A model generated the notes under the pieces. It did not search any database and had not been told where the DNA came from. It was given only the letters and a program-made list of their open reading frames with translations. Shown here piece after piece: positions 1 to 4,300 of a DNA stretch of 7,316 bases (positions within the stretch are counted from its first letter, which is position 1; the number at the start of each line of letters is the position of its first letter). Source of the stretch: Acidimicrobiia bacterium (GTDB taxonomy: Bacteria; Actinomycetota; Acidimicrobiia; IMCC26256; JAENVU01); assembly GCA_025357995.1 (NCBI GenBank), contig JANYLF010000268.1, forward strand, positions 1-7,316. The letters run 5' to 3'. The position numbers were made by a program, and so were the translations under genes.

Positions 1-59
1 AGCACGGCCGCGAGCACCGCGCCGGCGACGAGCGATCGGCCGCGGCGGCCGGTGAGTAC
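1..59 (-). other. Possible N-terminus of a leftward secreted/membrane protein, cut by the window edge
   Basis: Read on the minus strand, codons from 59 down to the edge give VLTGRRGRSLVAGAVLAAV, a basic stretch followed by a hydrophobic stretch as in a signal peptide or membrane anchor. The other two minus frames give only Arg/Pro/Ala-rich text. The weakness is the start: between the upstream in-frame stop TAA (78-80) and this stretch there is no ATG, GTG or TTG; the first GTG in frame is at 17-15, inside the hydrophobic part. A TAACCT hexamer (80 down to 75) of the TANNNT -10 type lies 6 bases before an in-frame ATC. It may be a real gene start with an unusual start codon, or chance hydrophobic coding in GC-rich DNA. 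Confidence 0.25.
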
Positions 60-90
60 GGGTTCGATCGTTGCAGGTTACGGAATCCAG

Positions 91-100
91 GCCCTAGGGC
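91..100. repeat. 10-base perfect palindrome GCCCTAGGGC
   Basis: GCCCTAGGGC equals its own reverse complement and sits in the 60-201 intergenic stretch, between the possible leftward gene start at the left edge and the small rightward gene at 202. It does not extend past 10 bases (G on both flanks). It could be a regulator half-site pair or chance. Nothing else clear is seen in 60-190; a TTGACC at 125-130 lacks a well-placed -10. Confidence 0.25.
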
Positions 101-190
101 GCGTCACTCAGATGTCATCCGTTGTTGACCGGGGCGACGAATGGGGGTGACGCCCGCGCAATCTGGGTCGCGGATGATGACGATGACGAA

Positions 191-196
191 AAGGAG
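191..196 (+). promoter_or_regulatory. Strong ribosome binding site of the small ORF at 202
   Basis: AAGGAG lies 5 bases before the ATG at 202. It is the best SD match in the window and the main reason to believe the short ORF that follows is translated. Confidence 0.6.
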
Positions 197-201
197 ACCC
201 G

Positions 202-345
202 ATGCCTCGTTTTGCTGTACTCACCCTGCTTATGCGCCGGATCAGCGGTCGTGGTGCGCTCGACAACGTTGTCGAAGTTCTGAATGCCCGCGCCGCGGTC
301 AACGCCGAAGTCGCGTCATTCGAAGCCAGAGTCGCCGCCGCATAA
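202..345 (+). CDS. Small hypothetical protein, 47 residues
   Basis: ATG to TAA, 47 residues, beginning MPRFAVLTLLMRRISGRGAL and ending in an Ala/Val-rich helix-prone stretch (ARAAVNAEVASFEARVAAA, residues 29-47). No family is recognised. What supports it is the AAGGAG site with 5-base spacing; a computed gene list with a minimum length would miss it. The N-terminal third (PRFAVLTLLMRR) is mildly hydrophobic with basic ends, the rest looks like an amphipathic helix with alternating Ala/Val/Glu/Arg. Several early codons (CCT, CGT, TTT, GCT, GTA, CTT) end in A/T, unlike the GC-ending codons of the neighbouring genes. This is common near start sites but also fits foreign or weakly constrained sequence. 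It converges on the PPK2 gene, with only 9 bases between the two stop codons. It may be a short membrane-associated or regulatory peptide, or a non-gene with a lucky SD. Confidence 0.5.
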   Translation: MPRFAVLTLLMRRISGRGALDNVVEVLNARAAVNAEVASFEARVAAA

Positions 346-354
346 CACCGCCGT

Positions 355-1257
355 TCACTCACTCTGTTCGAGTTCGACGCGACCTTTCGCGAGGTCGGCC
401 AGGCGAGCTTCGGAGAGGACCGGGAACTGCGGGTCGATGTCGATCATCGTCGCCGCGAGTGCCTCGGACACCACGAGCCGCGCGAACCACTTCTTATCGG
501 CCGGCACCACGTACCACGGCGCGTACTTCGTGCTGGTGTTGCGGATCATGTCTTCGTAGGCGTGTTGGTAGTCGCCCCAGGATTCGCGTTCCTTCACGTC
601 GAGTGGAGAGAACTTCCAGTTCTTTGCCGGCGTATCGATGCGGGCGAGGATGCGGCGGCGCTGTTCGTCGGCCGACATGTGGAGAAAGACCTTCACGATC
701 GGGAACCCGTTGTCCACGAGGTTGCGTTCCCAGTCGTTGATCTCGCGGAATCGGCGCTTCCAGATGTTGCCGGTCGTCGCCTCGGAGGGAAGGTGTTGGC
801 CCGCAAGGAACTCGGGATGCACGCGCACCACGAGCACCTCCTCGTAGTGCGACCGGTTGAAGATGCCGATCTCTCCGCGGCGTGGGAGGTCGCGGGTGGT
901 GCGCCAGAGGAAATGATGCGCGAGCTCTTCGGTCGACGGAGACTTGAACGACACCACCCGCACGCCCTGCGGGTTCAGTCCGCTCATCACATGACGGATG
1001 GTGCCGTCCTTGCCCGCGGCGTCCATTGCTTGCAGCGCGAGGAGCACGCCGTAGGTCTCCTGTGCGGCGAGGCGAGTCTGGAGATCGGTGAGACGCTGAA
1101 TCCCATCGGTCAATCGCTGGGTTGCCGCGGCCTTGCTCTTCACGCCGTCGGTGGAGCCGGGATCGTGCTTCGAGAGCTGAAACGACTTGGGATCGTCGAT
1201 GCGATAGGGCGCAAGGAGGTCGTCGATACGGGCGCGTTCGTCGTTGGCTTTCGCCAT
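355..1257 (-). CDS. ppk2: Polyphosphate kinase 2 family protein (class III-like nucleotide phosphotransferase)
   Basis: 300 residues. PPK2 enzymes are soluble P-loop kinases that move phosphate between polyphosphate and nucleotides; class III members can phosphorylate AMP and ADP from polyphosphate. The domain is complete: Walker A AMDAAGKDGT at 77-86, then IRHVMSGLNPQGVRVVSFK (87-105), Walker B-type IFNRSHYEEVLVVRVHPE (132-149), an Arg-rich lid (QRRRILARID, 199-208) and the C-terminal motifs NWKFSPLD (213-220) and TSTKYAPWYVVPADKK (241-256). FNRSHYE and the length fit the roughly 270-300-residue single-domain group modelled as TIGR03709, which is why I favour class III-like; exact substrate (AMP or ADP) is inferred. 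The start is the ATG of MAKANDERAR: AGGAG lies 5 bases upstream, while the longer open frame (to 1725) translates to Arg-rich shadow sequence overlapping the upstream gene. It is the second gene of an operon; the upstream stop codon overlaps its SD. No catalytic residue is missing. Confidence 0.93.
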   Translation of the reverse strand: MAKANDERARIDDLLAPYRIDDPKSFQLSKHDPGSTDGVKSKAAATQRLTDGIQRLTDLQTRLAAQETYGVLLALQAMDAAGKDGTIRHVMSGLNPQGVRVVSFKSPSTEELAHHFLWRTTRDLPRRGEIGIFNRSHYEEVLVVRVHPEFLAGQHLPSEATTGNIWKRRFREINDWERNLVDNGFPIVKVFLHMSADEQRRRILARIDTPAKNWKFSPLDVKERESWGDYQHAYEDMIRNTSTKYAPWYVVPADKKWFARLVVSEALAATMIDIDPQFPVLSEARLADLAKGRVELEQSE

Positions 1258-1262
1258 GGTGG

Positions 1263-1267
1263 CTCCT
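1263..1267 (-). promoter_or_regulatory. SD of ppk2 overlapping the upstream stop codon
   Basis: On the minus strand the sequence is TAGGAG then 5 bases then ATG. TAG is the stop of the upstream gene and AGGAG the SD of ppk2. This fixes the ppk2 start at 1257 and suggests translational coupling of the two genes. Confidence 0.75.
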
Positions 1268-2003
1268 ACGCGTGGTCGGCGGATCCGATGCGAACGATGG
1301 CGAGCAACGAATCGGCCTGATCGGGATCGGGCTTGAGTGCGAGCGTGCCTTCGAGGGCGGAGATGCCCGATTCGAGCGCGGCGGTATTCGGCGGCGGATC
1401 GGTCCAACCCAGTGCCGCGACGGTGACGACCACGATGTCGTCGTCCAGGTGGATGCTCACACTCAACTCGTCGGCGCGTTTGGCGAGCGTGGCACTCAGC
1501 TCTTGCACGATGCGCAGCACGGTGAGCGCGTCCCGCGCGTCGATGTCGTTGTTGAGTTCGACGGTCTCCAGCTCCGCGTGGGTCCCCACCTCCTCTCGCA
1601 GCACTTCGAGTTCCACGCGCACGGCCTCGGTGAGCGACGCGGCGAGATCGATGCCAGGGCCGGTGGCGAGGCCGAGCAATGGTGTCCCCGCGACGCGGGC
1701 CTGGCGGTGACGTTCGAGTGCCCACAGTCCGAGATTGCGACTGGCGTCGGCCGGATCCACGCGACCGACCCGCGCGGTGAGATCGGCGTTGCTGCGATGC
1801 GCTTCCGCGAGCTCGGCCCGCAGCGTGCGCATCCGCGTTTCGAGGTGTTCGGTACCCCGGCGCGTCTCCGCGTGCGCGGCCTTCTCCACGCCGAGCTCGG
1901 TGGCGACGTGGTCACGCGCGGACCGCGTGCGGATCCATCCGACGGTCGCGCCGACGACGGCGATGACCAACACCCCGAGCACGATCCAACCGACGGTCGA
2001 CAC
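1266..2003 (-). CDS. Membrane-anchored coiled-coil protein with a degenerate histidine-kinase-like ATPase domain
   Basis: 245 residues. One N-terminal membrane helix (about 5-23, WIVLGVLVIAVVGATVGW) is followed by a short basic patch, a charged heptad-like coiled coil (about 30-80), a linker with LGLWALERHRQAR (91-103), and a C-terminal region (about 155-242) that follows the pattern of HATPase_c domains of NarX/DesK-type kinases. ALTVLRIVQELSATLAKRAD (159-178) matches the N-box region, and ISALEGTLALKPDPDQADSL (214-233) matches the final strand-helix-strand. The key residues are missing: the N-box Asn position is Thr/Ala (QELSATLAKR where kinases have QEALTNALKH), and the DxGxG nucleotide loop is replaced by AALGW. 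No phospho-acceptor His motif is seen. I infer a cytoplasmic pseudo-ATPase that may bind a partner. The start is GTG at 2003 with no SD, so a leaderless start is possible. It is the first gene of the operon with ppk2 (8-base gap). The domain call is by pattern only. Confidence 0.75.
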   Translation of the reverse strand: MSTVGWIVLGVLVIAVVGATVGWIRTRSARDHVATELGVEKAAHAETRRGTEHLETRMRTLRAELAEAHRSNADLTARVGRVDPADASRNLGLWALERHRQARVAGTPLLGLATGPGIDLAASLTEAVRVELEVLREEVGTHAELETVELNNDIDARDALTVLRIVQELSATLAKRADELSVSIHLDDDIVVVTVAALGWTDPPPNTAALESGISALEGTLALKPDPDQADSLLAIVRIGSADHA

Positions 2004-2062
2004 GGCGCCGGTTTAGTCGATGTCGCATCCGGCTCTCGGTCTTCCGCTCGGCGACGACAGGT

Positions 2063-2068
2063 TAGTGT
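2063..2068 (+). promoter_or_regulatory. Candidate -10 box of the arsR-SRPBCC operon
   Basis: TAGTGT fits TANNNT and lies 39 bases before the TTG start codon, immediately against the palindrome at 2068-2083. No good -35 is seen 16-18 bases upstream (TCTTCC at 2040-2045 is a poor match). Confidence 0.35.
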
Positions 2069-2083
2069 CAACCCATTGGTTGA
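2068..2083. promoter_or_regulatory. Candidate ArsR operator palindrome TCAACC-CATT-GGTTGA
   Basis: A 6-base inverted repeat around a 4-base centre (only C/T at the inner pair breaks the 16-base symmetry). It abuts the -10 candidate, just where a repressor would block initiation, and 18 bases upstream of the arsR start. AACC/GGTT half-sites of this kind suit a dimeric winged-helix regulator of the ArsR type; autoregulation is inferred. It also lies about 65 bases upstream of the divergent gene starting at 2003, so it could affect both directions. Confidence 0.55.
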
Positions 2084-2090
2084 GAGAAAT

Positions 2091-2098
2091 GAGGAAGG
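2091..2098 (+). promoter_or_regulatory. SD that fixes the TTG start of the arsR-type gene
   Basis: GAGGAAGG precedes TTG at 2102; the GAGGA core is 6 bases from the start. There is no competing ATG or GTG in frame that would keep the conserved N-terminus of the protein. Confidence 0.6.
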
Positions 2099-2101
2099 CC
2101 A

Positions 2102-2449
2102 TTGGCGATCGATGCGCTGTCGAGAGTGTTTGGCGCGCTGGCCGATCCCACCCGTCGGGACCTCTTGGCGCGGCTCGCGGAGACGGACGCCACCGTGACC
2201 GCCCTCGCCGAGCCCTACGACGTCACGATCCAGGCGATCTCGAAGCACCTCAAGGTGTTGGAAGCAGCCGGGCTCGTGAGCCGACCGGGTGTCGATCGCC
2301 GCAGCCCGATCCATCTCGAGGCCGACGTCTTGACCCTGATGACGAAATGGATCGAGCGGTACCAACGACGCGCCGAGGAGCGTTACCGCCGTCTCGACGA
2401 TCTGTTGCGAACCATGCCCGACCCACCGACCAAGAAGAACGGGGGCTGA
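2102..2449 (+). CDS. ArsR-family winged-helix transcriptional regulator
   Basis: 115 residues, the normal length for the family. It carries the family's opening motif VFGALADPTRRDLLARL (9-25) and the helix-turn-helix VTIQAISKHLKVLEAAGLVS (41-60), with the recognition helix around 44-54, then the wing RPGVDRRSPIHL (61-72). A basic C-terminal helix (WIERYQRRAEERYRRLDDLL, 83-102) probably helps dimerise. The metal-binding ELCVCDL-type motif of classical ArsR/SmtB is absent (position 33-41 reads TALAEPYDV), so a non-metal signal is likely. The start is TTG, supported by GAGGAAGG 6 bases upstream. It is followed after 2 bases by an SRPBCC gene, the common ArsR-AHSA1 pair, and preceded by a palindrome that is probably its own operator. 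The most likely role is autorepressor of this two-gene operon. Confidence 0.92.
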   Translation: MAIDALSRVFGALADPTRRDLLARLAETDATVTALAEPYDVTIQAISKHLKVLEAAGLVSRPGVDRRSPIHLEADVLTLMTKWIERYQRRAEERYRRLDDLLRTMPDPPTKKNGG

Positions 2450-2451
2450 CC

Positions 2452-2928
2452 GTGGCGCACCACGACGAGACGGAGATCACCGTCGACCCGACCGTTCCGC
2501 TCGTGCGCATCACCCGCGAGTTCGCCGCGCCGCCCGAGCATGTGTTCCGCGCCCATACGGACCCCGAACTCTTTGCCGAGTGGATCGGTCCCCGCAACAT
2601 GGAAACGCGCATCGAGCACTACGACTGTCGGACCGGCGGGTCGTATCGCTACGTGATGGTGCGCGACGGTTTCGAAGCCGCGTTCCACGGATGCTTTCAC
2701 GACGTCCGACCGTCGGAGCTGATCGTCCAGACCTTCACGTTCGAGGGTCTCCCCGACGATGTCGCGCTGGAGAAGCTGATCCTCGAGGATCTTGGGAACG
2801 GTCGCACTCGGCTGTCCGCCACGTCGCTCTGCGATTCCTTCGAACGTCGTGACGCATTCGTCGCGAGCGGGATGGAGACCGGCGTCCGCGAGGGCTACGA
2901 ACAGCTCGACGACCTGCTTGCGCGTTAG
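2452..2928 (+). CDS. SRPBCC (START/Bet v1-like, AHSA1-type) domain protein
   Basis: 158 residues. The fold family forms a hydrophobic cavity that binds small lipophilic ligands. Recognised by REFAAPPEHVFRAHTDPELF (22-41), the AEWIGPRNME segment (42-51; a W-x-GP motif typical of the group), GGSYRYVM (62-69), FHGCFHDVRPSELIVQTFTF (78-97) and the closing amphipathic helix FVASGMETGVREGYEQLDDL (136-155). The start is GTG at 2452, 2 bases after the arsR-type stop, with GGGGG (2441-2445) 6 bases upstream inside the end of arsR; a longer reading to 2020 would overlap arsR completely and is Arg-rich. Translation is probably coupled to the regulator. Its ligand or client cannot be told from sequence; in other genomes such pairs are usually of unknown function. 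It ends convergently with, and overlaps by 4 bases, the PLP enzyme gene. Confidence 0.9.
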   Translation: MAHHDETEITVDPTVPLVRITREFAAPPEHVFRAHTDPELFAEWIGPRNMETRIEHYDCRTGGSYRYVMVRDGFEAAFHGCFHDVRPSELIVQTFTFEGLPDDVALEKLILEDLGNGRTRLSATSLCDSFERRDAFVASGMETGVREGYEQLDDLLAR

Positions 2929-4073
2929 GGCGTGAGTTCGCCGACGGCCGCGAGTAACCGGTCGACGTCGGCGGGACTCGTGTAGCAGGACACCCCCACT
3001 CGGACCGCGCCGGTCGTGGCCAACCCGAGCGCGTCCATCGTCTCGACGGCGTAGTAGCTGCCGCTCCACACGGCGACCTGGCGAGACGCAAGGTGCGCGG
3101 CGACCTCATCGGGGTGGCAACCCGCAACGGTGAAGCTCACGGTCGGCGTGCGTGCGGCGAGATCGCCGGGCCCATACACCGTGACGCCATCAAGCGCCTG
3201 GAGACCGCGGAGGATCAGCGCGAACAGGTCGCGCTCGTGCGCGGCGATCGGGTCGACGCCGGATTCCATGAGGAACGCGGCCGCGGCGCGGATTCCGGCG
3301 ATGGCTTCGAACGACACCGTGCCGGTCTCGAATCGCTCGGGCGCGGAGTTCGGCGACGGCCGGACCTTGTACGGCATCAGGGAATCGCGCAGATCCTCGG
3401 TGATCCACAGCAGCCCCGAGTGCGGGCCGTACCACTTGTACGGCGACGTCACGAACACGTCGCACCCGATGGCGCGCACGTCGACCGGTTGATGCGGCAC
3501 GAGATGCACACCATCGACGAACACGCGCGCACCCTGCGCGTGGGCCGCTGCAACCACAGGTGCAAGATCGGGCATGGTCCCGAGCGCGTTCGACGCCGCA
3601 GTGATCGCGACCCACTTCGTGCGTGGGCCGATCAACGAGGTGACGGCGTCCGGATCGATACGGCCAGTCGCGACGTCGAACGGCGCGAGGCGCAGGACTG
3701 CACCCCGATCGGCGGCCGCGAGCTGCCACGGTGTGACGTTCGCGTCGTGATCCAGGCGCGTGCCCACGATCTCGTCACCATCGGTCCACGCGCGTGCGAC
3801 GGCGCGGGTGAACGCGAATGTGAGCGTGGTCATGTTGGCGCCGAACACGATGCCGTCAGCGTCCGCGCCCAGGAGCCGCGCGACCGCTGAGCGTGCGTCG
3901 CCCACGAGCTCGGTGCTCGCGGTCGACGCCGCGAAGAAGCCATGGCCGTTCGCGTTGTCGCCGGAGCGCAGGAAGTCGGCCATCGCGTCGATGGCGGTGT
4001 CGACCATTTGGGTGCCGGCAGGTCCGTCGAACCGGGCCCAATCGTCACCAATCCCGGGGAAGCGCTCGCGCAT
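2925..4073 (-). CDS. PLP-dependent class V aminotransferase-fold enzyme, cysteine-desulfurase-like (VC1184 type)
   Basis: 382 residues, near the usual 400 for the fold. Opens with RFPGIGDDWARFDGPAGTQ (4-22), typical of the TIGR01976 (VC1184) subfamily. PLP-site features: LDHDANVTPW (107-116), FVDGVHLVPHQPVDV (185-199; Asp187 should pair with the pyridine nitrogen, His190 flank the ring), the Schiff-base lysine Lys213 in SPYKWYGPHSG (210-220), and RFETGTVSFEAIAG (247-260). Where NifS/SufS enzymes have the mobile-loop cysteine (SGHHCA) this protein has SGSYYA (337-342). I therefore do not call it a true cysteine desulfurase; the substrate is unknown. There is a Cys363 near the end (VGVSCYTS) in a different position. 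Start: ATG at 4073; GTG at 4079 (two residues longer) is possible. Neither has an SD; a TAGTCT box at 4087-4082, 8 bases before the ATG, allows a leaderless start. Longer frames upstream are implausible sequence. Confidence 0.88.
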   Translation of the reverse strand: MRERFPGIGDDWARFDGPAGTQMVDTAIDAMADFLRSGDNANGHGFFAASTASTELVGDARSAVARLLGADADGIVFGANMTTLTFAFTRAVARAWTDGDEIVGTRLDHDANVTPWQLAAADRGAVLRLAPFDVATGRIDPDAVTSLIGPRTKWVAITAASNALGTMPDLAPVVAAAHAQGARVFVDGVHLVPHQPVDVRAIGCDVFVTSPYKWYGPHSGLLWITEDLRDSLMPYKVRPSPNSAPERFETGTVSFEAIAGIRAAAAFLMESGVDPIAAHERDLFALILRGLQALDGVTVYGPGDLAARTPTVSFTVAGCHPDEVAAHLASRQVAVWSGSYYAVETMDALGLATTGAVRVGVSCYTSPADVDRLLAAVGELTP

Positions 4074-4098
4074 AGCCACGGAGACTATGAGCCGGCGC

Positions 4099-4239
4099 AA
4101 TCCAACCGGGGCTTGCCCGTGTCGTCGAGATATACGCGCCGTAGTTGCCAACCATGCCGACCCAATCCACGGAGTCGTCGCCCGGGTAGAGATCCCGGCC
4201 TCAAGGGGGTATGAGAAGATTCGGCAGAAGATCCCTAAA
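4099..4239 (-). pseudogene. Apparent relic of a GH26-type (mannanase-like) glycoside hydrolase
   Basis: In one minus-strand frame, starting at 4239, the translation reads FRDLLPNLLIPP, then TGA (4203-4201), then GRDLYPGDDSVDWVGMVGNY and on to GAYISTTRASPGW. From memory, GH26-like proteins carry a conserved stretch of the form FRW-x-W-x-PN ... YPGD-x-VDWVG-x-DGYNWG; the order and spacing here agree, including PN about ten residues before YPGD. No start codon or intact domain surrounds it: the frame holds an in-frame stop, and its downstream part is displaced by the PLP gene in another frame. I therefore read it as a decayed fragment rather than a gene. No alignment was run; the match could be coincidence in a GC-rich stretch, though the YPGD..VDWVG core is specific. 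It occupies most of the region between the two divergent genes. Confidence 0.45.
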
Positions 4240-4246
4240 TTCTTGA

Positions 4247-4279
4247 GCGGGCTCTCGGGTCCCTCTGCCGAGTTCCCGC
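4247..4279. repeat. Strong inverted repeat (hairpin) upstream of the glucosaminidase gene
   Basis: GCGGG (4247-4251) pairs with CCCGC (4275-4279) and CTCGG (4254-4258) with CCGAG (4268-4272), separated by a symmetric 2x2 internal loop and closed by a 9-base loop. It ends 21 bases before the ATG at 4301. There is no U-run, so it is not an ordinary intrinsic terminator. If transcription begins near a TAAATT box at 4236-4241 or further upstream it would lie in the leader and could modulate translation. I looked for conserved c-di-AMP (ydaO) riboswitch motifs, often found before wall-hydrolase genes, and did not recognise them. Confidence 0.45.
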
Positions 4280-4300
4280 GAGCAGGGTGTGTGAAGATCG

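Noticed and set aside
562..1320. 252-residue plus-strand open frame opposite ppk2
   Set aside because: Antisense shadow of a complete, motif-rich PPK2 gene; no SD and no recognisable domain.
1258..1725. N-terminal extension of the ppk2 frame to 1725
   Set aside because: The extension is Arg-rich shadow sequence inside the upstream gene, whereas ATG 1257 has an AGGAG site and gives the normal PPK2 N-terminus.
1122..2198. 358-residue plus-strand open frame opposite the pseudo-ATPase gene
   Set aside because: Overlaps two real genes on both strands, His/Gly/Arg-rich, no domain; the minus reading gives a membrane helix, coiled coil and HATPase-like pattern.
2020..2451. N-terminal extension of the SRPBCC frame to 2020
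   Set aside because: It would overlap the whole arsR-type gene and reads as Arg/Pro-rich sequence; GTG 2452 gives the expected domain length and has a GGGGG site.
2102..2928. Toxin-antitoxin interpretation of the small two-gene operon
   Set aside because: The proteins are clearly an ArsR regulator and an SRPBCC-fold protein, a widespread regulatory pair; no toxin motif is present.
4080..4300. ydaO-type c-di-AMP riboswitch before the glucosaminidase gene
   Set aside because: Sought because such riboswitches often precede wall-hydrolase genes, but the conserved sequence blocks were not recognised on either strand; only one simple hairpin is present.
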